This document shows, in pieces, positions 1-9,893 of a stretch of DNA of 64,000 nt. Source of the stretch: Pseudomonas sp. DG56-2 (GTDB lineage Bacteria; Pseudomonadota; Gammaproteobacteria; Pseudomonadales; Pseudomonadaceae). Every line of letters begins with the position of its first letter. Within the stretch, counting starts at the first letter, position 1. The stretch spans positions 3,488,501 through 3,552,500 of the forward strand of contig NZ_CP032311.1 of NCBI RefSeq assembly GCF_004803755.1. Reading direction: 5' to 3'. Under the pieces are notes generated by a model. That model was not told where the DNA came from. It made no database searches and saw nothing but the letters and a program-made list of their open reading frames with translations. Both the position numbers and the translations under genes were made by a program.

Positions 1-1265
1 GCCAGGGCCAGCACGCAGAGCAGCGAAATCGTCGCGATCAAGCTGTAGAACACCGCCATCGGCCACCACTGACCTACAAATTTATGCGCCAGCCAAGTGC
101 CTACCAGCGGGGTCAGGCCACCGGCGATAGCCCCGCAGACCTGATAGGCCATGGAAATGGCGGTATAGCGCACGCGGGTATCGAACATGCCACTGACGTA
201 CCCTGCAATCACTGCGTAAAAGGACGCCATGCACACTACCGCCAAGGCAATACCCACAATGATCAGTGGGGCCTGGCCGGAGCTGACCAGCACGAACATT
301 GGATAAGGCGAGGCAATGGCCAGCAAAGACACCAGGCACAGGAAGCGCGTAGCCCCGATTTTCTCTGCCACCCAGGCGGCCAGGGGCTGAATGCAAAACT
401 GGATGATCGCCACCACAAACAGGCACTCCAGAATCAACGAACGCGGCAGTTCCAGCTGCTGGGTGCTATAGGCGATCATGAACGTATTGGTGAAATACAC
501 CCCGGCAATGCCAAGGGTGTTGGCGCCAATGCACAACAACAGGGGGCGCCAGGCCGTGCGCAGCACTTCCATTACCGGTGCCTGCTCTTTGCGCTTGGCC
601 TTGCTGGCCTGCTCGCGGCTGGCGAGAAACTCCGGCGATTCGTTAACGCCCAGGCGAATGGCCAGGCCAACCAGCAGCAACAAGGCACTGGCCAAGAACG
701 GCAAGCGCCAGCCCCAGGTCATCAGCTGTTCTTCAGGCAAACGCGTCACCGCGCTAAAGGCCAGCAACGACAGAATCAAGCCTGCCGGGCTGCCCAGCTG
801 TGCGAATGAGGCAAAGAAATTGCGTCGCCCCTTGGGCGCATGCTCCCCGGCCATCAGCACCGCCCCACCCCACTCCCCACCCACGGCAATGCCCTGGACA
901 ATGCGCAGCAGAATCAGCAGAACCGGTGCCGTGGCTCCGATCTGGGCGTATGTCGGTAACAGGCCAATGCACACCGTGACCACCCCCATCATTACCAGGG
1001 TAATAACCAGTGATTTCTTGCGCCCGATCCGGTCGCCGATATGACCGAAGACAATGCCGCCCAAAGGCCGTGCGAAAAAGCCCACGGCGAAGGTGCCGAA
1101 GGCGGCCATGGTGCTGAACAGCTTGTCGTCGGAGGGAAAGAACAAAGCGCCGAACACCAATGCCGCGGCAGTGGCGTAGATGTAGAAGTCGTACCACTCG
1201 ATCATGGTGCCGATAAAGGCGGCAGCTGCAGCCCGGCGTGGCTGGGGAGAAGCGGAAGGCTTCAT
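1..1265 (-). CDS. MFS transporter, metabolite:H+ symporter (MHS) family, 3' end outside window
   Basis: The reading frame opens at ATG 1265 behind a good ribosome site (AAAGGAG at 1274-1280) and stays open to the left edge, giving about 421 residues. MHS proteins are usually 430-450 residues, so only the last part is missing. Visible signatures are an N-terminal FIGTMIEWYDFYIYA segment and the loop 2-3 motif GHIGDRIGRKKS, followed by many hydrophobic helices. The family imports organic acids, osmolytes or aromatic acids with protons across the inner membrane; the substrate cannot be read from sequence. A LysR gene is divergently transcribed from the 168-bp gap and is the likely regulator. Family call is firm, substrate unknown. 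Confidence 0.88.
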   Translation of the reverse strand, partial: MKPSASPQPRRAAAAAFIGTMIEWYDFYIYATAAALVFGALFFPSDDKLFSTMAAFGTFAVGFFARPLGGIVFGHIGDRIGRKKSLVITLVMMGVVTVCIGLLPTYAQIGATAPVLLILLRIVQGIAVGGEWGGAVLMAGEHAPKGRRNFFASFAQLGSPAGLILSLLAFSAVTRLPEEQLMTWGWRLPFLASALLLLVGLAIRLGVNESPEFLASREQASKAKRKEQAPVMEVLRTAWRPLLLCIGANTLGIAGVYFTNTFMIAYSTQQLELPRSLILECLFVVAIIQFCIQPLAAWVAEKIGATRFLCLVSLLAIASPYPMFVLVSSGQAPLIIVGIALAVVCMASFYAVIAGYVSGMFDTRVRYTAISMAYQVCGAIAGGLTPLVGTWLAHKFVGQWWPMAVFYSLIATISLLCVLAL

Positions 1266-1433
1266 GGGTCAGGCTCCTTTGATTATTTTTCTGGCAGGAG
1301 AGAACGGTAGGTCCGCGGCATTCTGATGACGCCTGTATGACAACGATTTTTCGTCTCGGGGCTATGATTAGTCAATTTTCTATTTATTATTTGCACTATT
1401 AGCCATCGTTATATTCAAACAGCGGAACCCGCC

Positions 1434-2396
1434 ATGCCTGACCGCCTGCTCAACGACCGCCTTGACTGGAACCTGCTGCGCACCTTTCGGGTGATTGGCC
1501 AGGAACTCAGTATCAGCCGCGCTGCAGCGCGCTTGCACCTGACCCAACCCGCAGTCAGCCAGGCCCTCAAGCGCCTGGAGGAACAGCTCGGTCGGCAATT
1601 GATCGCCCGCCGCGGTCCGCGCTTTGCGCTGACCGAAGTGGGCGAGCAGATATTTCATTTGGCTGGGGAAATCTATGGGCAGATGTCGCAGATCGGCGGG
1701 GTGCTCGAAGAACCTGCCGACGAAGTGATTGGCAAAGTGCGGCTCCTGATGATCAGCCGTATTTTCTGCGACTGGTTCGACGGCTTTCTTGCCGACTTCC
1801 ATCGCCAGCATCCACGTGTGGACCTTGAGATCGACGTGATGCGCAGCTCCGACATCGTCAGTGCTCTACAGGAAAAAACTGCAACACTGGGCCTGAGCCT
1901 CAATCGCCGACCGCAGCCGCGCCTGCAACAGCGTTTGTTTCTGCGTCAGCGTTATGCCTTCTTCTGTGGCAAGCATCATGGGCTGTTCGGCAAGCACGAT
2001 GTCGCTGAGGGCGATCTGCAACGTGAGAACTTCGTCAGTTTCACCAGCGATCAGATCGGCGGCATGCTCTCACCACTGACCATTTTTCGCGACCAGCAAG
2101 GCTTCAGTGGGCGCATCGTGGCTTCCTCTCCGAGCCTGGAGGAAGTGCGGCGCCTGGTCATTGCCGGGTTCGGCATTGGTTGCTTGCCGGCCCATGTGGT
2201 GGCAGCGGATGCCAAGGCCGGATTGCTCTGGCAACTGCCGCCCCATGAAGGCATTGCCGATGTAGACATTCATTTGCTGTGGAACCGCGAACAGCGCATG
2301 AGTCGGGCTGAATCGCTGTTCATCGATGCTCTGCAGGAGCGCGCGGCTAACGAAAATCCCGACTGCGCACATCTAGCCCCTGCAACAACGGACTGA
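1434..2396 (+). CDS. LysR-family transcriptional regulator
   Basis: 320 residues, the normal LysR length. The N-terminal winged helix-turn-helix (about residues 14-75) reads [20 protein letters not shown], then [19 protein letters not shown]; the rest is a substrate-binding-like effector domain. It is divergent from the MHS transporter, the classic arrangement for a LysR activator that controls its neighbour in response to the transported or degraded compound (inference). The 3' end overlaps the convergent end of dnaE2 by 50 bp. The effector is unknown. Confidence 0.9.
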   Translation: MPDRLLNDRLDWNLLRTFRVIGQELSISRAAARLHLTQPAVSQALKRLEEQLGRQLIARRGPRFALTEVGEQIFHLAGEIYGQMSQIGGVLEEPADEVIGKVRLLMISRIFCDWFDGFLADFHRQHPRVDLEIDVMRSSDIVSALQEKTATLGLSLNRRPQPRLQQRLFLRQRYAFFCGKHHGLFGKHDVAEGDLQRENFVSFTSDQIGGMLSPLTIFRDQQGFSGRIVASSPSLEEVRRLVIAGFGIGCLPAHVVAADAKAGLLWQLPPHEGIADVDIHLLWNREQRMSRAESLFIDALQERAANENPDCAHLAPATTD

Positions 2397-5300
2397 GGTC
2401 TTCCAGGCGTTGGGCGATCAAGTGGCGCACCCCGCTTTCACACTCAAGGCGCCCACTCACGCGCATCAGCCTGGAGCCGACCAAGGCGCGGCGCTGACGC
2501 TCTGCCAAATCACGCCAGACCACCACGTTGACATTGCCGAATTCATCCTCAAGGGTGACAAAGGTCACTCCGCTGGCGGTGCCTGGGCGTTGTCGACCGG
2601 TGACCAGCCCGGCGACGCTGACTTTGTCGCCATGCTCGGCGCCCTCCAGCGCCTGGGAGCTGCGACAGCCCAGGGCGTCCAGGCGACGGCGCAGCAAGGT
2701 CAAGGGGTGCGGACCCAACGTCGTGCCGACGCTGGCGTAATCGGCGAACAGGTCTTCGCCAACCGAGGGCTGGGGCAAGTCAACCGGCGCCTCCTGCGCG
2801 GCTTCGACGCCTGCGAACAACGGCAGTTGTGCCTGTACCGCCGCTACGCTCCAGCGCGCCCGGTAACGGTCGCTGGCCAGCCCGCGCAAAGCGCCCGCAT
2901 CGGCCAGCAGCTCACGCGCCCGGGTATCAAGTTGAGCGCGCAGGCAAAGGTCACTGACATCACGCCAACCCGCCTGGGTCCGCGCCTGCTCAATGCGTCG
3001 GGCATCGTCCTGGCGAAACCCGCGTATCTGCCGTAACCCCAAGCGAATCGCCAGCGCCTGCCCTGCTCCAGGTTCCAGGCTGCAATCCCAGTCGCTATGG
3101 CAGGCATCCACCGGACGGATCTCGATACGGTGCCGGCGCGCATCCTGAAGAATCTGGTCGGGGCTGTAGAAACCCATCGGCCAGCTATTGATCAGCGCGC
3201 AGGCGAAGATCGCCGGTTCATGACATTTGAGCCAGCAACTGGCATAGGTCAACAAAGCAAAGCTGGCCGCATGGGACTCGGGAAAACCATAACTGCCAAA
3301 GCCCTTGATCTGTTCGAAGATGCGCTCGGCGAATTCACTGCTGTAGCCGTTGCCAAGCATGCCGCGAATCAAGCGTTCGCGGTGCGGTTCAAGCCCACCA
3401 TGACGTTTCCAGGCAGCCATGGCCCGGCGCAGTTGATCAGCCTCGCCCGCCGAATACCCTCCCGCGACCATGGCCAGTTCCATCACCTGCTCCTGGAACA
3501 GCGGCACGCCCAGGGTGCGCTCGAATACGGCCTTCAATGCCCCAGAGGGGTAGCTCACCGGCTCCGTCCCCTGGCGCCTGCGCAAGTAGGGATGGACCAT
3601 GTCACCCTGAATCGGCCCAGGTCGAACGATCGCTACCTCAATGACCAGGTCGTAGAACTTCTTCGGCTTCAGGCGTGGCAACATGGCCATCTGCGCCCGC
3701 GACTCGATCTGGAAGACCCCAACCGTGTCGGCACGGCCAATCATTTCATAGGTGGCAGCACAATCAGGCGGAATCGTCGCCAGACTCAGCTCGCGACCGC
3801 GATACCGGTAGAGCAGGTCAAAGCAACGACGCAAGGCACTGAGCATGCCCAGGGCGAGGATATCGACCTTGAGCAGGCCGACCAGATCGAGGTCGTCCTT
3901 GTCCCACTGAATCACTGTGCGTCCTTCCATCGCGGCGTTCTCCACCGGCACCAGGCTATCCAGGGGCTGTTCGGAAATTACGAAACCACCGGGATGCTGG
4001 GAAAGATGCCGGGGAAAGCCAATAAGCTCGGCGGTCAGTGCCAACACCCGGCGCAGCAAGGGACTATCAGGATCGAAGCCGGCTTCGCGCAACTGTTCGG
4101 CCGGCGGTAAGCGATCGCTCCAGCGCCCGCAGCAGTCAGCCAGGCTGTTGATCTGCGCCACCGGCAAGCCCAGCACCCGGGCAATATCGCGCACCGCGCC
4201 TGCGGCATGGTAAGTACTGGCCACGGCGGTCAAGGCCGCACGGTGGCGACCGTAGCGACTGAACACATACTGCAGGACTTCTTCTCGACGCTCGTGCTCG
4301 AAGTCGACATCGATATCCGGGGGTTCGTCACGCTCGCGTGACAGGAAGCGCTCGAACAACAGGTGGCTATGCATCGGGTCCAGCTCGGTGATCCCCAGCA
4401 CGAAGCAGACCACCGAGTTGGCCGCCGAACCGCGCCCCTGACAGAGAATGCCTTGGCCACGGGCAAAGTTGACGATGTCATGCACCGTGAGGAAATAGCT
4501 TTCGTAGTTCAGCTCGGCAACTAGCTCGAGTTCGGATTCAAGCGCCTGGCGGGCTTTTTCTTCGATACCGCCCGGCCAGCGCCAACGCTGCCCCTGTTCG
4601 CACAAGTGGCGCAACCAGGCGCTGGCCGTCTGTCCTTCAGGCACCAGCTCCCGAGGGTACTGGTAGCGCAATTGGCTGAGGTCGAAAGAGCAACGTGCGG
4701 CAATGCGCAAGGTTTCCTCAAGCAAGGCTGACGGGTAGAGTTCGGTCAGTTGCGCCATGGGTCGCAGGTGACGCTCACCGTTGGCGAAAAGCCGCTGCCC
4801 GGCCTCGGCCACGGTGCAGTGATGACGGATCGCCGTCATGCTGTCTTGTAAAGCGCGCCGACCGCGGGCATGCATGTGCACATCACCTGTGGCCACGGCA
4901 GAAAGCTGCAGGGTTGCCGCCAACGCCAGCAACTGCTGCAGGCGCTGGCCATCGTCGGCGCCGCGATGCAGTTGCACCGCCAACCACAAGCGCTCGGCAA
5001 AACGTTCGCGCAACCAGTTGCCGACGCTTAGATCCTGCTCGCTTTCGTCAGGAATCCACAGGGCCAGCAATCCCTGTGTAGAGGCGTCGAAGTCCTCGCG
5101 CACGACCTGATAAGCCCCCTTCGGCGCGCGTCGGCGCCCTTGGGTGATAAGTCGACAGAGGTTCTGGTAACCGCGCAGATTCTCTGCCAGCAACACCAAC
5201 CTGGGGCCTTCGTGCAGGCGTATCTCGCTGCCGACAATCAAGGGTAGCGCGGCAGCCTTGGCCGCCTGCCAGGCGCGGACGATTCCAGCCAAGGTGCATT

Positions 5301-5433
5301 CATCGGTGATCGCCAGTGCCTGATAACCCTGCTGCTTGGCACGCTGGAACAGCTCCTGGGCACTTGAGGCGCCGCGCTGGAAGCTGAAATTCGATAGGCA
5401 GTGCAGTTCAGCATAGGCCGTGACCTTGCTCAT
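2347..5433 (-). CDS. dnaE2: Error-prone DNA polymerase DnaE2 (ImuC)
   Basis: 1028 residues, typical for DnaE2. It begins with a PHP domain ([15 protein letters not shown]) and carries the C-family polymerase active site [15 protein letters not shown] near residue 390 and [10 protein letters not shown] near 540; a C-terminal OB fold ([18 protein letters not shown]) closes the protein. DnaE2 performs mutagenic translesion synthesis together with ImuA and ImuB at the replication clamp. I chose ATG 5433 rather than an upstream in-frame codon because it overlaps the imuB stop as ATGA (5430-5433), implying translational coupling. Last gene of the lexA2-imuA-imuB-dnaE2 operon, so SOS-inducible. Confidence 0.95.
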   Translation of the reverse strand: MSKVTAYAELHCLSNFSFQRGASSAQELFQRAKQQGYQALAITDECTLAGIVRAWQAAKAAALPLIVGSEIRLHEGPRLVLLAENLRGYQNLCRLITQGRRRAPKGAYQVVREDFDASTQGLLALWIPDESEQDLSVGNWLRERFAERLWLAVQLHRGADDGQRLQQLLALAATLQLSAVATGDVHMHARGRRALQDSMTAIRHHCTVAEAGQRLFANGERHLRPMAQLTELYPSALLEETLRIAARCSFDLSQLRYQYPRELVPEGQTASAWLRHLCEQGQRWRWPGGIEEKARQALESELELVAELNYESYFLTVHDIVNFARGQGILCQGRGSAANSVVCFVLGITELDPMHSHLLFERFLSRERDEPPDIDVDFEHERREEVLQYVFSRYGRHRAALTAVASTYHAAGAVRDIARVLGLPVAQINSLADCCGRWSDRLPPAEQLREAGFDPDSPLLRRVLALTAELIGFPRHLSQHPGGFVISEQPLDSLVPVENAAMEGRTVIQWDKDDLDLVGLLKVDILALGMLSALRRCFDLLYRYRGRELSLATIPPDCAATYEMIGRADTVGVFQIESRAQMAMLPRLKPKKFYDLVIEVAIVRPGPIQGDMVHPYLRRRQGTEPVSYPSGALKAVFERTLGVPLFQEQVMELAMVAGGYSAGEADQLRRAMAAWKRHGGLEPHRERLIRGMLGNGYSSEFAERIFEQIKGFGSYGFPESHAASFALLTYASCWLKCHEPAIFACALINSWPMGFYSPDQILQDARRHRIEIRPVDACHSDWDCSLEPGAGQALAIRLGLRQIRGFRQDDARRIEQARTQAGWRDVSDLCLRAQLDTRARELLADAGALRGLASDRYRARWSVAAVQAQLPLFAGVEAAQEAPVDLPQPSVGEDLFADYASVGTTLGPHPLTLLRRRLDALGCRSSQALEGAEHGDKVSVAGLVTGRQRPGTASGVTFVTLEDEFGNVNVVVWRDLAERQRRALVGSRLMRVSGRLECESGVRHLIAQRLEDLSPLLQGLDVRSRDFR

Positions 5434-6845
5434 GCAAACCAGCCCTGCAGCCACAATGGCCCCTCTTCCCCGATATTGCGGTAGGCCCAGGCGTACAGGC
5501 CGGTCGGGGTCTGTACCCGATAATAATCGCGCCGTACATCACCGCCATCCCACCAACCGGATTCGATCCGCTCGGCGCCTGTCAGCAATTGCATCCCCAC
5601 TCCTGACAAGGCCTGGGGCTCGGCTAACAACCAGCCTGGACGCAGTGCTGCGGGGCCGAGCGGTGCCAGTTTGGCTGCGTGATCCAGACGCCAGGCACAT
5701 TCGGGGCGATGATCAGCCTGGGCCGTCAAGCTGTGCACCGCCGTGTCGCCCAGGCGGGCACGCAGGCGCTCACGCAATTGCTCCCAGGGTTGACTCTGCT
5801 GCGGGCGTGGGTCAAACAGTTCGCGATGCTGCGGCACAAAGGCTGGCAGATCTTCGGCCTGCAGGCGCAGATTGCGCACCGGGGCCCGTAACTGCAGTTG
5901 TTCAAGACGCCCCCGGGCCAGTTCGAAAAGCATCAACGCATCGCGCTCGGCAGCCAACAGGCCAACCGGTACACAGGTGTCCGCTCCCTCGGCATGCTCC
6001 AGGTGCAGAGTAAAACGCTGTACCCCGCTGTCACGCCCTGCCAGAAATGCGACCAGATCGTTGATCAGGCGCCGCAATGGAAAGAGCAAGGCCTGGTGCG
6101 ACTCGACATCGAAATTCAACTCCAGGCGCAGATCGAAGCGATCCGGCGGCAAGTAGAAACTCAATGCCATGGGCCGCACGCCCAGCAAGCGGTCCAGATG
6201 CAACTGCACTGCAGCAGCAAAACGCCGGGCCAGGGCCTCCCGGGGTAAGGCCATGACCTGGCCGAGTCGACGCAGCCCCATGCGGGCAAAAGCGTTGGCA
6301 GCCTCCGCTGGCAGGCCAACGCGCTCGATAGGCAACGATTCAAGGGCGGCGCGCGTCTGCTCCGGGCAATCGAGCGCCAAGCCATCGTGACAGTTGGCGA
6401 GCATGCGCGCCGCTACCGGGTTACTGGCCAGGACTATACGGTGGCGAAAGCCCAAGGCGCTCAATTCAGCACGTAAACGCGCCTCAAAGCTTGGCCAAGG
6501 GCCAAACAGCCCGAGACTGGATTCGATTTCCAGCAACAACACTCTTGGATAATGCAGGCTGACCTGGGAACTGAAGCGGTAGGCCCAAGCCGCCAATAGC
6601 TGCTCAAGTGCCTCGACAGCGGCAGGGTCGTGATCGACACAGGTAAAATTACCTGCCAACGCCTGCGCGGTGGTCAACGCTTGACCGGCGCGCAGGCCCA
6701 GGTTGGCTGCAGCAGTGTTGACCGCCTGCAGGATCCGCCGCTGAGGCGGACCACTGAGCAGCACCAGTGGCGTATCAGGATCGGCGCGCCCACGCTGCAC
6801 GGCGTCGAGTGCCAATTGTGGCAGCAGGATACAGGCCCAGAGCAT
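5430..6845 (-). CDS. imuB: ImuB, Y-family polymerase-like mutasome protein
   Basis: 471 residues. The N-terminal half resembles Y-family polymerases ([16 protein letters not shown]; little finger from about residue 215), but the usual acidic catalytic pair is replaced in the segment [11 protein letters not shown], as in other ImuB proteins, which are thought to be catalytically dead clamp-binding adaptors. The C-terminus ([21 protein letters not shown] minus its last residue) is characteristic of the family. It recruits DnaE2 and ImuA to the beta clamp during translesion synthesis. It starts 6 bp after the imuA stop and overlaps dnaE2 by 4 bp. Confidence 0.93.
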   Translation of the reverse strand: MLWACILLPQLALDAVQRGRADPDTPLVLLSGPPQRRILQAVNTAAANLGLRAGQALTTAQALAGNFTCVDHDPAAVEALEQLLAAWAYRFSSQVSLHYPRVLLLEIESSLGLFGPWPSFEARLRAELSALGFRHRIVLASNPVAARMLANCHDGLALDCPEQTRAALESLPIERVGLPAEAANAFARMGLRRLGQVMALPREALARRFAAAVQLHLDRLLGVRPMALSFYLPPDRFDLRLELNFDVESHQALLFPLRRLINDLVAFLAGRDSGVQRFTLHLEHAEGADTCVPVGLLAAERDALMLFELARGRLEQLQLRAPVRNLRLQAEDLPAFVPQHRELFDPRPQQSQPWEQLRERLRARLGDTAVHSLTAQADHRPECAWRLDHAAKLAPLGPAALRPGWLLAEPQALSGVGMQLLTGAERIESGWWDGGDVRRDYYRVQTPTGLYAWAYRNIGEEGPLWLQGWFA

Positions 6846-6851
6846 GATCCA

Positions 6852-7469
6852 TCAGCCTCGACCGGCGCAGGCAATGGGCATCGCGGGCGCCAGCCCACCC
6901 CGACACTTGAGCACCCGCCATTGCGCCGGGCGCGCGTCGATGGCAATGCGTAGTGCCGCAGGAGAAGGGTTGGCGGCTGCCTGCAGGGAACGCAAGGCAA
7001 AAGCCAGGGTCTGGCCACTTTCGGCAGCGACCTGCAAGCGACGCAAGGCGCGGTCATCGGCCTTGTGCGGCCAGCACAGCACCGCGCCGCAACTGCCGGA
7101 GCGCAGGCACTGTTCGGCAGCCCAGAGCACTTCATCGACGGGTGTCTCGACCAGGGTCAACCATTGCAGATCGACGCCCGCCGCTTGCCAGGCAGGGGCA
7201 TAAGGAATGAACGGCGGTGAAATCAAAACCACCCGTTCTGCATTGGCTGTCAGCCGCGCCAGGCTGGGCCAGAGCAACTGCAACTCGCCACAGCCTTGCG
7301 CCGCCAGCAGCAACTCGGTGAGTGCCCCTGGCGGCCAACCACCACCGGGCAGTCGCGTGTCCAATGCGGCATGGCCGGTTGGCTGCACACCCTGAGGCTG
7401 CGCCTGGGGGCGCCCCTTCCAGACACGGCGCTGGTCGAGCAATCCATCAAGGCTGACTACCGCGCCCAT
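6852..7469 (-). CDS. imuA: ImuA, RecA-like translesion synthesis accessory protein
   Basis: 205 residues. It shows the RecA/SulA-like fold signature of ImuA: TGHAALDTRLPGGGWPPGAL near residue 33, then alternating hydrophobic strands (RVVLISPPFIPYAP). In this family the protein bridges RecA, ImuB and DnaE2. The start codon overlaps the lexA2 stop (ATGA at 7466-7469), so translation is coupled. Second gene of the SOS mutagenesis operon. Confidence 0.92.
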   Translation of the reverse strand: MGAVVSLDGLLDQRRVWKGRPQAQPQGVQPTGHAALDTRLPGGGWPPGALTELLLAAQGCGELQLLWPSLARLTANAERVVLISPPFIPYAPAWQAAGVDLQWLTLVETPVDEVLWAAEQCLRSGSCGAVLCWPHKADDRALRRLQVAAESGQTLAFALRSLQAAANPSPAALRIAIDARPAQWRVLKCRGGLAPAMPIACAGRG

Positions 7470-8089
7470 CAGCCGCGCCTCACCAGGCCACAGAACACGC
7501 CCTCGATGACAAAGTCCTGGCCGGGGCCAACCTCTATGGGGGCATATGCCGGGTTGCGTGGCAGCAGGCGATAGTGCTGGGCGTTGATCCGTTCGAAGCG
7601 CTTGATGGTCACCTCGCCATCGAGGCGAGCGACAATGATCTGCCCGTCACGGGCTTCAGCCTGTTGCTTGATACCGACCAGGTCGCCATCGAGGATGCCA
7701 TCGTCGAGCATGGAATCCCCCCGCACCTTGAGCAGATAGTCGGGCGATCGGCTGAATAGTTGTGCATCGAGCATGAGCTGCTCATGGATGTCGACATCCG
7801 GGCCAATGGGGCGCCCTGCTGCCACCTGGCCCAGCACCGGGATTTCCAGGACCTCGGGCCGACGCGCAACCCCGCAAAGACGGATGGACCGGGCCTGATT
7901 GCGCGTGACCTCGATGAAGCCGGCCTCGGTCAGCGCCTGGATATGCTTGCGCGCCACGCTGCGCGAGGCAAAGCCGAAGGCCGTGGCGATGTCGGCCAGG
8001 CTCGGTGGCTGGCCATGATCGGCTATACGCTCACGAATGAACGTGAGGATGGCGCTGCGTTTGGGCGATAGTGTATTCATGGAGTACAT
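7469..8089 (-). CDS. lexA2: LexA2 repressor, local regulator of the imu operon
   Basis: Winged-helix DNA-binding domain (LSPKRSAILTFIRERI, then SLADIATAFGFASRSVARKH) plus a LexA peptidase domain with autocleavage site VAAGRP, nucleophile Ser in VRGDSM and general-base Lys in EVTIKR. In Pseudomonas and Xanthomonas a second LexA in this cassette controls imuA-imuB-dnaE2 separately from the global LexA. Starts are possible at 8104, 8089 and 8080. I favour 8089 (weak GAAAAGAG upstream), but note that the operator then overlaps the first codons; 8080 has no visible ribosome site. RecA-stimulated cleavage would derepress the operon. Confidence 0.92.
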   Translation of the reverse strand: MYSMNTLSPKRSAILTFIRERIADHGQPPSLADIATAFGFASRSVARKHIQALTEAGFIEVTRNQARSIRLCGVARRPEVLEIPVLGQVAAGRPIGPDVDIHEQLMLDAQLFSRSPDYLLKVRGDSMLDDGILDGDLVGIKQQAEARDGQIIVARLDGEVTIKRFERINAQHYRLLPRNPAYAPIEVGPGQDFVIEGVFCGLVRRG

Positions 8090-8096
8090 TTGTACT
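8083..8096. promoter_or_regulatory. LexA2 operator
   Basis: The sequence AGTACATTTGTACT is a GTAC-N4-GTAC palindrome at the start of lexA2. It matches the class of operator reported for LexA2 proteins (GTAC-N4-GTGC/GTAC) and differs from the CTGT-N8-ACAG box of the global LexA. Its position over the translation start suggests tight autorepression of the whole mutagenesis operon. Confidence 0.85.
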
Positions 8097-8166
8097 CTTT
8101 TCATCGTTCACTGACCAGCCCCGGTGATCAGGTTATGATGAGCGGCCACTGCAGCGGATACCCAGA

Positions 8167-8829
8167 ATGCTTCAAGCCTTGTTGTTCGATCTCGACGGAA
8201 CCCTGACCGACACCGACAAACTCCACCTGCAAGCCATGCAGCAGCTATTGCTGGAAGAAGGCCGGGTGTTCACCGAGGCAGAATTCGACGCCCATGTCAG
8301 CGGACGGGCCAACGCCGACCTGTGTCGCTACCTGTTTCCCGACCGTTCATTGGCCGAGCACCAGATGTTTGCCGACCGCAAGGAAGCGCGATTTCGTGCC
8401 CTGTCGCCCACACTGCAACCCACCGCCGGCCTGCTCCGGCTGCTTGAGCATGCCGAACAGACGGGCATTGGCATGGCCGTGGTAACCAATGCGCCACGGG
8501 CCAACGCCGTGCACATGCTGGCGGCCATGGGGCTGGGCGAACGTTTTGCGCATGTGCTGGTGGCTGAAGAACTGCCGCGGGCAAAGCCCGACCCTCTGCC
8601 CTACCTCAGCGGCCTTGAGTGCCTGAACGCACTCGCCAGTCACGCCCTGGCGTTCGAGGACTCGGTCCCTGGTGTGACGGCGGCCAGCCGCGCCGGAATA
8701 TTCACCGTCGGCCTCTCTACCAGCCAGACGCCCGAGGCGTTGCTCGCAGCTGGGGCGCAATTGGTCGTGGCAGACTTCGATGACCCACGATTGTGGGCAC
8801 TGATAAAGCGAATGCAGACAACTGTTTGA
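8167..8829 (+). CDS. HAD-superfamily phosphatase (phosphoglycolate phosphatase / sugar-phosphatase-like)
   Basis: 220 residues with all four HAD motifs: DLDGTLTDTD at residues 7-16 (nucleophile and acid Asp), motif II AVVTNAPR, motif III Lys in RAKPDPLPYL, and motif IV AFEDSVPGV. A helical cap sits between motifs I and II (class C1). It hydrolyses a small cytosolic phosphoester such as phosphoglycolate or a hexose phosphate; the substrate is not resolved. It is divergent from lexA2 but has no visible SOS operator of its own beyond the shared gap. Confidence 0.88.
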   Translation: MLQALLFDLDGTLTDTDKLHLQAMQQLLLEEGRVFTEAEFDAHVSGRANADLCRYLFPDRSLAEHQMFADRKEARFRALSPTLQPTAGLLRLLEHAEQTGIGMAVVTNAPRANAVHMLAAMGLGERFAHVLVAEELPRAKPDPLPYLSGLECLNALASHALAFEDSVPGVTAASRAGIFTVGLSTSQTPEALLAAGAQLVVADFDDPRLWALIKRMQTTV

Positions 8830-8877
8830 GCCAGATTGACCTGGCAAGAAGCTGCACCTGCGCCTGTTAAACTCGGA

Positions 8878-9228
8878 TTACCCGGAAATGCAGCGCGTCG
8901 CCGCGGTTTTCACATCACCCAGGCGCAGGGGAAAGTTGTTCAGGCGCTCGTAGAGTTTGATGCTGCTGCCACTGCCGCGCTCATTGATGTCCACCAGCGC
9001 TGCCGGCCCGCCACCCACCTTTTGCGGAACGATCAGGCGCAGGCCGTCACGGTGCGGCTCCACCTCGAGAGGACCACGGCTTTCAGCCAGCTGTTGCTGC
9101 ACGCAGGTCGCGTACTCCTGGGGCTTTTTGCCGGAAATTACGTTCAAGGTTTCCGGCGTACTTTCAAGCTCGGACACGCTGACACAACCACCTAGCGTAA
9201 CTGCCAACGCTGCTACAACCCACTTCAT
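8878..9228 (-). CDS. Small predicted lipoprotein of unknown function
   Basis: 116 residues from ATG 9228, with GGAGG about 9 bp upstream; a TTG three bases earlier is an alternative. The N-terminus is a lipoprotein signal, MKWVVAALAVTLGGC, with lipobox LGGC, so Cys15 is the probable lipidated residue. The mature part has two further Cys that could form a disulfide (YATCVQQ and AATRCISG). It resembles in layout the lipoprotein at 22702-23070. No catalytic motif seen. Confidence 0.75.
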   Translation of the reverse strand: MKWVVAALAVTLGGCVSVSELESTPETLNVISGKKPQEYATCVQQQLAESRGPLEVEPHRDGLRLIVPQKVGGGPAALVDINERGSGSSIKLYERLNNFPLRLGDVKTAATRCISG

Positions 9229-9388
9229 CAAACTGCACCTCCACCACGGAAAAATATTCAGACCGCGCCCAGACCATTTTGCTCCCTTAATTGGCAGATT
9301 TATCCTGGGTCAGGCACGAAGGGCGACAGTGTAACCGTTGATCATGGTATCGTTTTGATTTGGTCCAAGATCCATTGCGGAGAGCAAC

Positions 9389-9691
9389 ATGAAATTCGTA
9401 CACCAGCGCGAACATCTCAACGAAGACGACATTGTCGTCATCGAGTGTTCCCAGCGCTGCAACATCCGCCTGATGAACGACGCCAACTTCCGCAGCTTCA
9501 AGAATGGCGGGCGGCATACCTACCATGGCGGTGCTTTTGTCGACTTCCCGGCAAAAATCACTGTACCCAGCACCGGCTTCTGGAATATCACCATCGATAC
9601 CGTTGGCCCGCGCGCGCTGTCGGCGGTGACCAAGCCAACGTTCACCCACAAGATCAAGTTCATCCGTCGTTCGTCGTCGAAACTGAGATAA
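9389..9691 (+). CDS. DUF1883 domain protein
   Basis: 100 residues beginning MKFVHQREHLNEDDIVVIEC and rich in beta strands. I recognise the family as DUF1883, a small cytosolic domain widespread in Pseudomonas and at times fused to TIR domains. Its function is not established. A GAGAGCA ribosome site precedes the ATG. A 56-residue gene follows 3 bp after the stop, so the two are probably cotranscribed. Confidence 0.8.
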   Translation: MKFVHQREHLNEDDIVVIECSQRCNIRLMNDANFRSFKNGGRHTYHGGAFVDFPAKITVPSTGFWNITIDTVGPRALSAVTKPTFTHKIKFIRRSSSKLR

Positions 9692-9694
9692 GCC

Positions 9695-9865
9695 ATGAGC
9701 CAGACCACCAAGTACGTCATCAAATACAAGCTTGACGGCGAGCAACGCTTCGACTTCGCGCAAATGAGCAGTGATGCGCCGCAAGAAGTTCAGGCCGCTC
9801 TGCAAAAACTGCATGGCGAAGAAGCGAAGAAAATCACCGATATCAAGGTAAGCAAAGCCCTATAA
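9695..9865 (+). CDS. Small hypothetical protein (56 aa)
   Basis: Short frame from ATG 9695 to TAA 9865, starting 3 bp after the DUF1883 stop. The product begins MSQTTKYVIKYKLDGEQRFDF and has a basic C-terminus ending KVSKAL, with no signal peptide or membrane segment. The spacing and regular codon use support it as real, and it is probably made with the DUF1883 protein. No family recognised. Confidence 0.6.
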   Translation: MSQTTKYVIKYKLDGEQRFDFAQMSSDAPQEVQAALQKLHGEEAKKITDIKVSKAL

Positions 9866-9893
9866 CGGTAACTGCGCACAAGGAACTCCAGGC

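Noticed and set aside
3097..4110. Long open frame antisense to dnaE2
   Set aside because: High-GC shadow of a conserved gene; no signature, no ribosome site, and the DnaE2 frame shows all polymerase motifs.
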